Assembly (NCBI GenBank): GCA_016718825.1
Contig: JADKCL010000025.1
Coordinates: 10,864 to 74,863 of the forward strand
Length of the DNA: 64,000 nucleotides
Reading direction: 5' to 3'
Origin: Bacteroidota bacterium
Lineage (GTDB): Bacteria > Bacteroidota > Bacteroidia > J057 > JADKCL01
Part shown: positions 25,146 to 33,528 of the stretch, piece by piece
How positions within the stretch are numbered: the stretch's first letter is position 1
Layout: each line of letters starts with the position of its first letter
Notes under the pieces: model-generated
The model's input: only the letters and a program-made list of their open reading frames with translations
The model's database searches: none
Told to the model about the DNA's origin: nothing
Translations under genes and position numbers: made by a program

Positions 25146-26810
25146 ATGACCACATTGCTGATTGTGATCATCATCCTAGCATTAGGATTTGATTACATCA
25201 ATGGATTTCACGACGCCGCAAATTCGATTGCGACTGTCGTTTCCACACGTGTACTTTCGCCAACACAGGCGGTGATCTGGGCTGCAGCATTCAACTTTGC
25301 AGCCTTTTTTATTTTCAAGGATCACGGCGTCGCCAATACGATCGCCAAAACTGTTCAGGAACAGTTTGTTACACTAGGGGTTATCACCTCCGGACTCATT
25401 GCAGCGATTATATGGAACCTGCTCACTTGGTGGCGCGGCATCCCTTCAAGTTCGTCACATACCCTGATCGGTGGATTTATGGGCGCTGCCATTGCACATG
25501 CAGGTTTTCAGTCCCTCAATCCCGAACCTATCATCAAAACAGCCTCTTTTATTCTCTTGGCCCCTTTTCTGGGAATGATTGTTGCGATGCTGATGTCCCT
25601 ATGGTTTTTGCACAGCTTCAAAAAAGCTTGGTATCCCAAAATTATCAGCCTTGTCGTCATTCTTGGGGTTTCTTGGTTGGTGTACTCCAAAATGGAATTC
25701 AAAAAGGATTTCGCTGGCGGCTCGGTTTATACCTTGAAGTTTGATGCACCCATTGAAAAGGACAAAGTAAAAAAGGCCTTCACTTTTGTCGATGAGAAGG
25801 AAAAGGAATATGCGCCTGTCGTGAAATTGGGGAAGGATGAATCAGGCAAGGCCGACGAAACGAAAACCCTCTACACGATCAAAACGGGATTCCTTAAGAA
25901 AAAGGGCGAAACCACCATAGACCCGGCCTTGACGAAAAAGGTCGAAGAAGGCATCTCAAAAACGAAGCTTACGGCTGTTGTGACCGAATCGCACCGCGTT
26001 TTGGAAGATTCCCCTGAGCGTTTTGACATTTCCCATTTGAAGGCGAATTACGATGCCTATTGGCTCAAGGTCATTTTCCATGGCTCTAATTTCAAGTGGC
26101 TGTTGCTCGCATTTATCGCCTGGATTGTCGGGATATTCACACTGTCTCTCAGCAGCCTCAATCATGCCTCAGCCGAACGTTGGTTCAAGCGGATGCAACT
26201 TGTTTCTTCTGGTGCATTCAGCATCGGGCACGGTGGCAACGACGCCCAAAAGGTCATGGGGATCATTTCAGCGGCATTGATCGCAGGGAAGGTCATTCCG
26301 GACTTTGAACACATGCCTGACTGGGTGCCATTGGCCTGCTACGCAGCCATTGCAGCCGGAACCATGAGTGGCGGATGGAAGATCATCAAGACCATGGGCA
26401 GCAAAATCACTAAGGTGACGCCGTTTGAAGGCGTAGCAGCAGAAACGGCTGGCGCGGCAATTCTGTTCATGTCTGAAAACTTAAAAATTCCAGTTTCCAC
26501 AACCCATACCATTACTGGCGCCATCATTGGCGTTGGTGCGACCAAGCGCCTTTCCGCTGTGCGTTGGGGCGTTACGACACGTTTGCTCGTTGCTTGGATC
26601 ATCACGATCCCTGTTTCGGCAGGAATGGGCGCGGTTTGTGGGGGGGGGGGCAAGGGGGGGGGGGTTTTTTTGCGGGGGGGGGGGAAGGAGGGGGGGGGGC
26701 AGAAGGGAAAGGCCGGCCGGGGTGGGGGGGAGGGGTGGTTGGGGGTGTGCGGTTGTTGCTGGTTGTCAACGATCTTCGGTTTTCGCCTTTCGGTTGCTGA
26801 CATGTTGTAA
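25146..26810 (+). CDS. Pit-family inorganic phosphate transporter with inserted soluble domain; C-terminus corrupted
   Basis: The two Pit half-repeats are clear: FDYINGFHDAANSIATVVST near residues 15-34 and SIGHGGNDAQKVMGI near 360-374, each with membrane helices around it, and PSSSHTLIGGFMGA with its mirror STTHTITGAIIGVGATKR. These proteins move phosphate with a cation across the inner membrane. Between the halves (about residues 188-300) sits a charged soluble domain starting DFAGGSVYTLKFDAPIEKDKV, which resembles the P1 head of SecD/SecF. The last helix (LLVAWIITIPVSAGMGAV) runs into a poly-G tract at 26637, so residues after about 498 are meaningless glycine/arginine sequence and the true stop cannot be seen. 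Confidence 0.85.
   Translation: MTTLLIVIIILALGFDYINGFHDAANSIATVVSTRVLSPTQAVIWAAAFNFAAFFIFKDHGVANTIAKTVQEQFVTLGVITSGLIAAIIWNLLTWWRGIPSSSSHTLIGGFMGAAIAHAGFQSLNPEPIIKTASFILLAPFLGMIVAMLMSLWFLHSFKKAWYPKIISLVVILGVSWLVYSKMEFKKDFAGGSVYTLKFDAPIEKDKVKKAFTFVDEKEKEYAPVVKLGKDESGKADETKTLYTIKTGFLKKKGETTIDPALTKKVEEGISKTKLTAVVTESHRVLEDSPERFDISHLKANYDAYWLKVIFHGSNFKWLLLAFIAWIVGIFTLSLSSLNHASAERWFKRMQLVSSGAFSIGHGGNDAQKVMGIISAALIAGKVIPDFEHMPDWVPLACYAAIAAGTMSGGWKIIKTMGSKITKVTPFEGVAAETAGAAILFMSENLKIPVSTTHTITGAIIGVGATKRLSAVRWGVTTRLLVAWIITIPVSAGMGAVCGGGGKGGGVFLRGGGKEGGGQKGKAGRGGGEGWLGVCGCCWLSTIFGFRLSVADML
26637..26752. other. Poly-G tract, probable sequencing/assembly artefact
   Basis: Runs of 8 to 11 G broken by short TTTTTTT, CAA or GAAGGA interruptions interrupt the last coding helix of Pit. 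The composition is unlike anything else in the window. Such tracts are typical of low-signal read ends in two-colour short-read chemistry, so the bases here should not be trusted. Confidence 0.75.
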
Positions 26811-26880
26811 TGGCTTGTGTACAACAATTTTTTCATTGGAGCCTAAGGGTTTGTATTTTCGCGCCATTCTTAGGAAAACA

Positions 26881-27735
26881 ATGAAATTAGCTACCATCCC
26901 CGAAATGCAGGAAATGGCCGATCAAGTTCGGCGCGACATCCTACGCATGGTTCATGCCGTCCAGTCGGGTCACCCCGGCGGATCCATGGGCTGCACGGAA
27001 TTCTTCATTTCCCTGTACTTCAACCACCTGCGCCACGACCCCAAAACCTGGACGATGGATGGCAAGGAACAAGACCTGTTTTTCTTGTCCAATGGCCATA
27101 TTTCGCCCGTTTGGTACAGCGTTTTGGCCCGGAGCGGCTATTTTTCCGTGGATGAATTGGCCACCTTCCGCAAGATCAATTCGCGGTTGCAGGGACACCC
27201 CGGCACCAAAGAAGGTCTTCCAGGCGTGCGTGTAGCCTCCGGTTCGCTGGGGCAAGGCATGTCCGTCGCCATTGGCGCGGCGCAAGCCAAGAAGCTCAAC
27301 GGAGACAAGCATATCGTCTATACCCTCCACGGCGACGGCGAATTGCAGGAAGGCCAAATCTGGGAGGCGGTGATCTATGCCGCCGCCAAAAACGTGGACA
27401 ACATGATCTGCACCATCGACCGCAACATGCAGCAAATCGATGGACCGACGGAAAAGGTGATGTCCCTCGGCGAATTGCGTCCAAAATTTGAAGCCTTTGG
27501 CTGGCTAGTCTTGGAAATGAATGGCCACGACTACGTCGAGGTCCTGAATACCCTGGAAACCGCCCGTCGTGCTACCTACCGTGGTAAACCCATCGCGATC
27601 ATCATGCACACGGACATGGGCCGCGGCGTGGACTTCATGCAAGGCACCCACGAATGGCATGGCAAAGCGCCCAACGATGAGCAATTTGCACGCGCCATGG
27701 CGCAAATTCCGGTAACAAGGTTTCTTGACTATTGA
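26881..27735 (+). CDS. Transketolase, N-terminal subunit
   Basis: This 284-residue protein carries the thiamine-diphosphate-binding half of transketolase: HPGGSMGCTEFF near residue 29, the HGDGELQEGQIWEA motif near 150 that binds the Mg/diphosphate, and GVRVASGSLGQGMSVAIGAA. The C-terminal half of the enzyme is the next gene, 106 bases downstream, so the enzyme is made as two chains, as in many Bacteroidota and archaea. It acts in the non-oxidative pentose phosphate pathway, transferring two-carbon units between sugar phosphates. The start is ATG at 26881, just before KLATIPEMQEMADQVRRD; an upstream extension in frame runs through the poly-G tract and is rejected. Confidence 0.92.
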   Translation: MKLATIPEMQEMADQVRRDILRMVHAVQSGHPGGSMGCTEFFISLYFNHLRHDPKTWTMDGKEQDLFFLSNGHISPVWYSVLARSGYFSVDELATFRKINSRLQGHPGTKEGLPGVRVASGSLGQGMSVAIGAAQAKKLNGDKHIVYTLHGDGELQEGQIWEAVIYAAAKNVDNMICTIDRNMQQIDGPTEKVMSLGELRPKFEAFGWLVLEMNGHDYVEVLNTLETARRATYRGKPIAIIMHTDMGRGVDFMQGTHEWHGKAPNDEQFARAMAQIPVTRFLDY

Positions 27736-27743
27736 ACCGAATG

Positions 27744-27813
27744 GTGGAGAGTTGAGAGTGGAGAGATGAGAGTTCCACTATCAACTCTCCACTTTTAACT
27801 CTCAACTCTCCAC
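27744..27813. repeat. Perfect 16-bp inverted repeat between the transketolase genes
   Basis: GTGGAGAGTTGAGAGT (27744-27759) and ACTCTCAACTCTCCAC (27798-27813) are exact reverse complements around a 38-base loop that itself contains further GAGAGT-type arms. It is not followed by a T run. Placed between two subunits of one enzyme it may be an attenuating or mRNA-protecting hairpin, or simply a dispersed repeat. Confidence 0.8.
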
Positions 27814-27841
27814 TCCCACCGTCAATCCTTTATAAGTCATC

Positions 27842-28789
27842 ATGTTAATTTCCACTGGCAAAAAAGATACCCGCTCTGGCTTTGGTCAGGGATTGTTGGA
27901 ACTCGGTCGCAAAAATCCGGAGGTCGTCGCACTTTGCGCGGACTTGATTGGTTCGCTCAAGATGGAGGCCTTCCTCGCCGAATTTCCAGACCGGTTTTTC
28001 CAAGCTGGCATCAGCGAAGCCAACATGATCGGCATGGCGGCCGGATTGACGATTGGGGGCAAGATCCCTTTTACAGGAACCTTTGCCAATTTCAGCACGG
28101 CGCGGGTCTATGATCAGATTCGTCAGAGCGTCTGCTACAGCAAGAAGAATGTCAAAATCTGTGCAAGCCACGCCGGCTTGACATTGGGCGAGGACGGTGC
28201 GACCCACCAAAGCCTCGAAGACATCGGCATGATGCGGATGTTGCCTTATATGACCGTGGTCGTGCCTTGCGATTACAACCAAACCCGCCTCGCAACCTTG
28301 GCCATCGCCGAGTTTGACGGTCCCGCTTACCTCCGTTTCGGTCGTCCGAAATGGGATATTTTCACGCCCGCCGAAGATCCGACTTTCCAGATTGGGAAGG
28401 CGCAGGTATTGGTCGAAGGCACGGATGTGACCTTGATCGCATGTGGGCACATGGTCTGGATCGCGTTGCAGGCTGCGCAGCAGCTCGCATCCGAAGGTGT
28501 CTCTGTCGAGGTCATCAACATGCACACGATCAAACCCCTCGACGAGGAGGCCATTTTGAAGTCGGTCCGTAAAACCGGCCGCGTGGTCACCGCCGAGGAA
28601 CACATGCGCAACGGTGGCCTCGGCGATGCCGTCGCCCAAGTGCTGTCGCGTCACCTGCCTTCGCCCCACGAATACGTGGCTGTCAATGACACATTTGGCG
28701 AAAGCGGCTTGCCCGAAGAGTTGTTGGAGAAGTACGGGCTGGGCGAAAATGACGTCGTGGCTGCGGTGCGGCGGGTGATTGCAAGGTAG
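27842..28789 (+). CDS. Transketolase, C-terminal subunit
   Basis: This 315-residue protein has the pyrimidine-binding half of transketolase: GISEANMIGMAAGLTIGG near residues 59-76 contains the catalytic Glu that activates thiamine diphosphate; SHAGLTLGEDGATHQSLEDI near 115 is typical substrate-loop sequence. The transketolase C-terminal domain occupies about 190-315 (DVTLIACGHMVWIALQAA, VVTAEEHMRNGGLGDAVAQ). It partners with the N-terminal subunit upstream. The ATG at 27842 immediately precedes the conserved LISTGKKDTRSGFGQ. There is no clear terminator downstream. Confidence 0.92.
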   Translation: MLISTGKKDTRSGFGQGLLELGRKNPEVVALCADLIGSLKMEAFLAEFPDRFFQAGISEANMIGMAAGLTIGGKIPFTGTFANFSTARVYDQIRQSVCYSKKNVKICASHAGLTLGEDGATHQSLEDIGMMRMLPYMTVVVPCDYNQTRLATLAIAEFDGPAYLRFGRPKWDIFTPAEDPTFQIGKAQVLVEGTDVTLIACGHMVWIALQAAQQLASEGVSVEVINMHTIKPLDEEAILKSVRKTGRVVTAEEHMRNGGLGDAVAQVLSRHLPSPHEYVAVNDTFGESGLPEELLEKYGLGENDVVAAVRRVIAR

Positions 28790-28969
28790 ATTTTCAGCGA
28801 ATCCACTTGAGCGTTTGTGACGGGCTTGGACTATTCATCGTCTTGGAAAGCTATTTGAAATAGGCACCAATTTTGACACGTTTTCGCCAGAAGATTCTGT
28901 GCATCTTTGTTGTGTTACCAAAAGCGCTCGCATGAAATCAGCCTTACCCAACGTTAACTCTCTTTCAAC

Positions 28970-29548
28970 ATGGGTATCAAAAATCAGTCTCACCTTCGAC
29001 CGCCGCGCTGGCATGTAGCGGCTGTCTTCTCAGTTTTCCTGCTATTTTTTGCAGTCCCTGCTAATTTGAGCGCGCAACGGCCGCAATTCGCAAAGTGGAA
29101 TCTCGGTGCCGTGGAAGGTATCAGTCCAATGAATGGGCTTTCAGGCTTGCCAACGGTGCGTGGACATTACCGCAATTGGAGCGCTGAAGTTTCGCCTTAT
29201 CCATTCTGCGTCGGCCTTGGTGCCACTTACCATCTCCCCGTGTGGACCATTCTGAAAAAGATCCATTTCAATTTGGACGCCACCTTGTTTGCAGCACGTC
29301 AAAATGGAAAGTATTGGGTCACGTTCCCCTTTTTCAGGCACATGAACAACCAAACCAACGTAGGCCTGCTCGCCGGACCATCCTTCTATTTCCTCAAGCG
29401 ATGCAGCTTGCAAGGCATGTTGGGTGCTGCTTGGATTTCGCAGTATGGCGAACGGGAGTTTCAGCATTTTCCTGGCACCAAGAACTATATCTTTGAACAA
29501 GCTGCCATTTCCTTCGAAGTCAGGCTCTTTAACAACTTTGCCCAATGA
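28970..29548 (+). CDS. Exported barrel-like protein, module copy 1
   Basis: This 192-residue protein has a signal peptide (VAAVFSVFLLFFAVPANLSAQ), and the mature part starts RPQFAKWNLGAVEGIS. The rest alternates hydrophobic and polar residues in short beta strands (YRNWSAEVSPYPFCVGLGATYHLP, LLAGPSFYFLKRCSLQGMLGAAW) and ends in a strand with Phe and Arg (AISFEVRLFNNFAQ), as in small outer-membrane barrels. No known family is recognised. Its stop overlaps the start of the lipoprotein gene (ATGA). It is paralogous to the protein at 30456-31028. Confidence 0.75.
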   Translation: MGIKNQSHLRPPRWHVAAVFSVFLLFFAVPANLSAQRPQFAKWNLGAVEGISPMNGLSGLPTVRGHYRNWSAEVSPYPFCVGLGATYHLPVWTILKKIHFNLDATLFAARQNGKYWVTFPFFRHMNNQTNVGLLAGPSFYFLKRCSLQGMLGAAWISQYGEREFQHFPGTKNYIFEQAAISFEVRLFNNFAQ

Positions 29549-30336
29549 AAACGCACACCAAAACTTGGATGCTCTTGGGCCTGATTGCCCTTTTTGGGAG
29601 CTGTCAAAAGGTTGAAGAATTGCCTTTGGCAAACAATGCATTGCTTCCATTGGCAGTTGGCAATACATGGACCTATACCGATACGATGATTGCGACGACT
29701 TCGCTTTCGACGATCGATACGATTGTTTCCGAAGTGACCTTCAGTGTCTTGAAGGAAACCTATATCGATACCTACAACAATTCTGGGAAACGCAACTTCC
29801 GTCGGTTCCGTGGCTGGGAATTGAGTTCGGGGTTGTCCGGATTGCCCAATAGAGGGATTTTCCCGGTTGAGGATACCCTTTGGGTGGATGGCTGGGCCCC
29901 TAACTTCCTGTTTGGGTTTGGCAATTGCCCGAGCGTCAAGGGTGCCATGGAGGTGGGTCCTGACTGGTTAAACAGTAGCGGCACAGTGGTTTCTCCAGGG
30001 CTCGCTTCCGGCTTGGCGGATGGTGCCGAAATGCCGGTGCACCCCATTTTCCATGACTTGCCGCGTTGCATTTTCCAATTGGGGTATGTGGGTTCGACAC
30101 CATTGGTCTACACCATTGTTTTCGAACCATTGACCTACGACACCGACCCCGTGAGCCTGATGACGCCCGCAGGTGCCTTCAACTGTCGGAATTTTGGTTC
30201 CCAATTGTGGGCTGACGGAGTAGGCTTGGTGCAATTCCAATACGCTGGAGCCACCGCATTTCTGGATGAAAACGGCGCGTCAGTGACGGGGACCTTGAAC
30301 TGGAAACGCAGTTTGACAAGCTATCATTTGGAGTGA
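29545..30336 (+). CDS. Lipoprotein, module copy 1
   Basis: This 263-residue protein has a lipoprotein signal (LLGLIALFGSCQK, Cys at residue 20). Near residues 32-44 LLPLAVGNTWTYTDT is followed by several strands with VSEVTFSVLKE. A C-terminal LMTPAGAFNCRNFGSQLWADGVGLVQ occurs in almost the same form in the copy-2 lipoprotein. It is probably a surface or periplasmic beta-rich protein. Its start codon overlaps the stop of the barrel-like protein, so the pair is translationally coupled. Function unknown. Confidence 0.77.
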   Translation: MKTHTKTWMLLGLIALFGSCQKVEELPLANNALLPLAVGNTWTYTDTMIATTSLSTIDTIVSEVTFSVLKETYIDTYNNSGKRNFRRFRGWELSSGLSGLPNRGIFPVEDTLWVDGWAPNFLFGFGNCPSVKGAMEVGPDWLNSSGTVVSPGLASGLADGAEMPVHPIFHDLPRCIFQLGYVGSTPLVYTIVFEPLTYDTDPVSLMTPAGAFNCRNFGSQLWADGVGLVQFQYAGATAFLDENGASVTGTLNWKRSLTSYHLE

Positions 30337-30455
30337 GATCAGATGTTGGTCAATCAAAATGTTCCTGCCCTCTGAGCTGGGTTTGTCCAGAATTGTTTTC
30401 TATATTCACCAATACTTCGCGTCACGAAGGAGGTAACAAAACAATTTGACAAGCG

Positions 30456-31028
30456 ATGAACAGCAAAATGGCCCGAGCAGGAAATTTGACTCTAAAAGCA
30501 TGGACGACGTTGGGATTCGTTGTTTTGTTGATGATCAGTTCAACTACGCATGCCCAGCGTCCGCAGTTTCGGAAATGGAATGTCGGTGTTGTCGAAGGTG
30601 TCAGTGACTTGAACGGGCTGAGCCTTCTTCCAACGCTTTCGGGCCACTTTCGCAATCTTAGCTTGGAAATTTCACCTTATCCATTCAGTGTTGGCGGCAT
30701 GGGGACCTACCATTCCCCTGTGTTGCCACTCTTCAAAAAGGCGCGGATCACTTTTGATGGCGCAGCATTTTTCACCCGCCAAAATGCGAATTGGTATGCC
30801 AAAATTCCGTGGCCCCAGAAATATGTAAACGTGACGCGGACGGGTGCGATGGCTGGAGCATCGTGGTTTTTCCTTCGCAGGTGCGCATTTCAAGTGCTAA
30901 TTGGGGCGCAATACGTGAACTTTTTTGGTCCGGAGGAGCTGTTTTATTCTCCTAACCGGCGCAATTATTTCATTGAAACTGCTGCATTGTCCTTGCAGGT
31001 GAGGTTGTTTAAAAATTTCCAAGAATGA
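30456..31028 (+). CDS. Exported barrel-like protein, module copy 2
   Basis: This 190-residue paralogue of the 28970-29548 protein has a signal peptide (LGFVVLLMISSTTHAQ) followed by RPQFRKWNVGVVEGVSDLNG, SPYPFSVGGMGTYHSP and ALSLQVRLFKNFQE. The shared residues are spread along the whole length, so the two arose by duplication of the gene pair. The Ala-Gln cleavage site sits at the same place. It ends in an ATGA overlap with its lipoprotein partner. Confidence 0.75.
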   Translation: MNSKMARAGNLTLKAWTTLGFVVLLMISSTTHAQRPQFRKWNVGVVEGVSDLNGLSLLPTLSGHFRNLSLEISPYPFSVGGMGTYHSPVLPLFKKARITFDGAAFFTRQNANWYAKIPWPQKYVNVTRTGAMAGASWFFLRRCAFQVLIGAQYVNFFGPEELFYSPNRRNYFIETAALSLQVRLFKNFQE

Positions 31029-31825
31029 AAAAGGCCTCCATCGCATACCTATCCATTTTGCTGGTTTTCCTCGTTTCAAGCTGTGCAAAGGTCGAGGTCT
31101 TGCCCGAATCACAGAATGCCATGCTGCCCTTGGCGGTGGGCAACCAATGGGTTTATGTCGATTCGTTTTTTGTGACTTCATCTTTGCCGGGATTGGATAC
31201 CTTGGTGACAGAAACCACTTATGACGTTACGCGGAAAAGGTGGATCGATCTATTTGTCGACAAAGGAAAGCCAACGAAGTCTTTACAACGTTGGCAAGGA
31301 TGGGAAGTCACCAACACCGCAACTCGGTTTCCCAACACGATGATTTGGAAGGACGACACCTTGTTTTCAACGGGAGTTCCGCTTCTATTTAACTTTGGAA
31401 GTTCTACGGTTTGTAGCCGTGTGGTGGGAGAATTGGAGCAAAATGCACCCTTCATCATGACCACGAGCTACGATGGATTGCAGGTTGCGATGTATGCGAA
31501 GCCGGGAATCGGCGACTCCTTGGTTTATGTTCCTGCTTTTCATGATCTCAGGGAATGCGTGAACGACCTAGGGCCCCGCAACTATCAAGGCATTCGGTAC
31601 AAGGTCATATTTCGGCCGTTGGTGGCAACAGCTACGCCTGTAATGGTCACCACCCCTGCTGGAACGTTTACATGCACCGATTTTGGGTCACAACTTTGGT
31701 CCCCGGGCATTGGGATGGTCCAGAGCTACCAAGAAGGCGAAGCCGAATTCGGAGACAATAATGGCATGCTGCAGACGGCGATCCTTAAATGGAAGCGCGT
31801 CCTGAAAAGCTATCAGTTGAACTAG
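31025..31825 (+). CDS. Lipoprotein, module copy 2
   Basis: This 266-residue paralogue of the 29545-30336 lipoprotein has its lipobox Cys in LVSSCAK near residue 20, then MLPLAVGNQWVYVDS. Later come VVTTPAGTFTCTDFGSQLWSPGIG-like residues matching copy 1. The two lipoproteins differ more in the middle (about residues 60-170) than at the ends. It converges on the MBOAT gene, whose stop lies four bases away. Confidence 0.77.
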   Translation: MKKASIAYLSILLVFLVSSCAKVEVLPESQNAMLPLAVGNQWVYVDSFFVTSSLPGLDTLVTETTYDVTRKRWIDLFVDKGKPTKSLQRWQGWEVTNTATRFPNTMIWKDDTLFSTGVPLLFNFGSSTVCSRVVGELEQNAPFIMTTSYDGLQVAMYAKPGIGDSLVYVPAFHDLRECVNDLGPRNYQGIRYKVIFRPLVATATPVMVTTPAGTFTCTDFGSQLWSPGIGMVQSYQEGEAEFGDNNGMLQTAILKWKRVLKSYQLN

Positions 31826-31829
31826 CCCG

Positions 31830-33515
31830 CTAGAACTGAAAGTAGATAAAGGGCTGCAAGTCGCTGGAAATCGCTTGGTACACCAAGAAGATGACCCCGA
31901 CCGTGATGGCGACTTTGCCCGCGAAGTGCATGCGCACAAAGTGCTGATAGACATGGTCCTTCATCCATTCGGGGAGCCAATGCACGACCATGCCGACAAA
32001 CATCACATAGAATACCTTGAAGTAATTGTCGATCACAGCCGGGATATGCTCAAAGCCGAAGTTGGTGAAGATGTTGTGAATGAGTGCATTGGCAGTTTCC
32101 AAGTCGGGTGACCGGAACCAGATGCGCGTGAAGGAGATGAAGCTGAAGGTGAAAAACACCGACCAGACGACCCAATACCACTGTGTTTTGCCTTCGTAGG
32201 GGCTGATGCGTTTCCAGTATTTGTAGAGCACAAGTGCTCCGCCATTCAGCGCTGCCCAGATGATGAACATCCAGCTGGCGCCGTGCCAAAAGCCGCCGAG
32301 CAACATCGTGATGAGCAAGTTGCCGCTCATCGCCATTTCGAGGCGGGTATTCGGGAATTTGTAGTCGAGAAACAGGAAAATGAGGAGGAAGACCAGGCTT
32401 CCAAAAATGATGAATGGCAGTTGTTGTACGCCAAAGATCGCCGTTGCAATCAACGGCAACGAGAAATAGAACGCCCAAGTCATGAACGTGCTGCCCTTGT
32501 TGCCGCCCAAGGGCTTGTACAGGTAATCCCGCAGCCAAGTCGACAGCGAAATATGCCATCGCCGCCAAAATTCGGCAACGCTCCGCGCCTTGTACGGCGA
32601 ATTGAAGTTCACCGGCAACCGGAATCCCATCAGCAACGAAATGCCGATGGCGATGTCGGTATAGCCCGAGAAGTCGGCATAGACCTGAATCGAATAGCCA
32701 TAAATGCCCATCAGATTCTCAAAGCCCGTGTACAGCTCCGGATTCGCAAAAATCCGGTCCACGAAGTTCACGGCGATGAAATCCGCCAGGACCAACTTTT
32801 TGACGAGTCCCTTCAGCACCCAGATGATGGCGATGCCAAACTCTTGCCGCGAAACCTTGTAGGGTTGGTAAATCTGCGGGATGAATTCGGAGGCACGCAC
32901 GATCGGTCCTGCCACCAACTGCGGAAAATAGGAGACAAAAAAGCCGAAGTCGAGGATGTTGCGCACGGGTTTGATCTGCCCGCGGTAAATGTCAATGGCG
33001 TAGGAAATCGTTTGGAAGGTGAAGAAGCTCACCCCAATTGGTGGAATCAACGAATCGATCGGGAAGTTTTTGCCCAGTTTGATGCCCATCCAACTCGCCA
33101 TGTTGTTCATCCATTCATTGAAATGGTTGTGGTACACGATATGTGTCCCGAATAAGTCGTTGAAGGATTCGGTGAAGAAATAGCTGTATTTGAAGTAGCA
33201 GAGCACCAGTAGGTTATAAACGATAGCCGTGATCAGCCAAACAAGTTTGACCCGCTTCGTTTTGGCATCGTGGATCAAAAATCCGATGCAGTAATCAATG
33301 ACCGTCGAGCTCAACAGCAGCACAAAAAAGAAACTGCCGGTCTTGTAGTAGAAGAAGATGCTGGCAATGAAAAGGAACGTGTTTCGCGCGAGGCGATAGG
33401 GGTGAATCAGGGTGAAAACACCCAATACAGCCGCATAGAAGCCCCAAAAGAAAAACTGCGTGAAGAGCAGCGGGGTCTTGAAATCCAATCCAAATATGTC
33501 GCGTAGCAGTTCCAC
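31830..33515 (-). CDS. MBOAT-family membrane O-acyltransferase (AlgI/DltB-like)
   Basis: This 561-residue protein has about 11-12 membrane segments. The MBOAT signatures are present: QTISYAIDIYRG near residue 170, QVYADFSGYTDIAIG near 285, EFWRRWHISLSTWLRDYLY near 315, and GGFWHGASWMFIIW near 405, whose His is the catalytic residue of the family. Such proteins pass acetyl groups from the cytoplasm to a partner that O-acetylates a polysaccharide or cell-wall polymer. The next genes upstream on the same strand (33529-38897) are SGNH hydrolase-like proteins and a LysM protein, in keeping with an acetylation cassette. The acceptor polymer is unknown. Confidence 0.92.
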   Translation of the reverse strand: MELLRDIFGLDFKTPLLFTQFFFWGFYAAVLGVFTLIHPYRLARNTFLFIASIFFYYKTGSFFFVLLLSSTVIDYCIGFLIHDAKTKRVKLVWLITAIVYNLLVLCYFKYSYFFTESFNDLFGTHIVYHNHFNEWMNNMASWMGIKLGKNFPIDSLIPPIGVSFFTFQTISYAIDIYRGQIKPVRNILDFGFFVSYFPQLVAGPIVRASEFIPQIYQPYKVSRQEFGIAIIWVLKGLVKKLVLADFIAVNFVDRIFANPELYTGFENLMGIYGYSIQVYADFSGYTDIAIGISLLMGFRLPVNFNSPYKARSVAEFWRRWHISLSTWLRDYLYKPLGGNKGSTFMTWAFYFSLPLIATAIFGVQQLPFIIFGSLVFLLIFLFLDYKFPNTRLEMAMSGNLLITMLLGGFWHGASWMFIIWAALNGGALVLYKYWKRISPYEGKTQWYWVVWSVFFTFSFISFTRIWFRSPDLETANALIHNIFTNFGFEHIPAVIDNYFKVFYVMFVGMVVHWLPEWMKDHVYQHFVRMHFAGKVAITVGVIFLVYQAISSDLQPFIYFQF

Positions 33516-33528
33516 TATTTCCTGTTCC

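Noticed and set aside
26637..26752. G-quadruplex regulatory element
   Set aside because: The G runs replace conserved coding sequence at the end of Pit and look like low-signal read ends, so a biological G-quadruplex is less likely than an artefact.
26836..26861. Promoter TTG/TATTTTCG before transketolase
   Set aside because: The -7 box deviates and the spacing is only 15 bases; not convincing.
26527..26880. Extended N-terminus of the transketolase N subunit
   Set aside because: The extra frame runs through the poly-G tract and the end of Pit; the family starts near MKLATIPEMQ at 26881.
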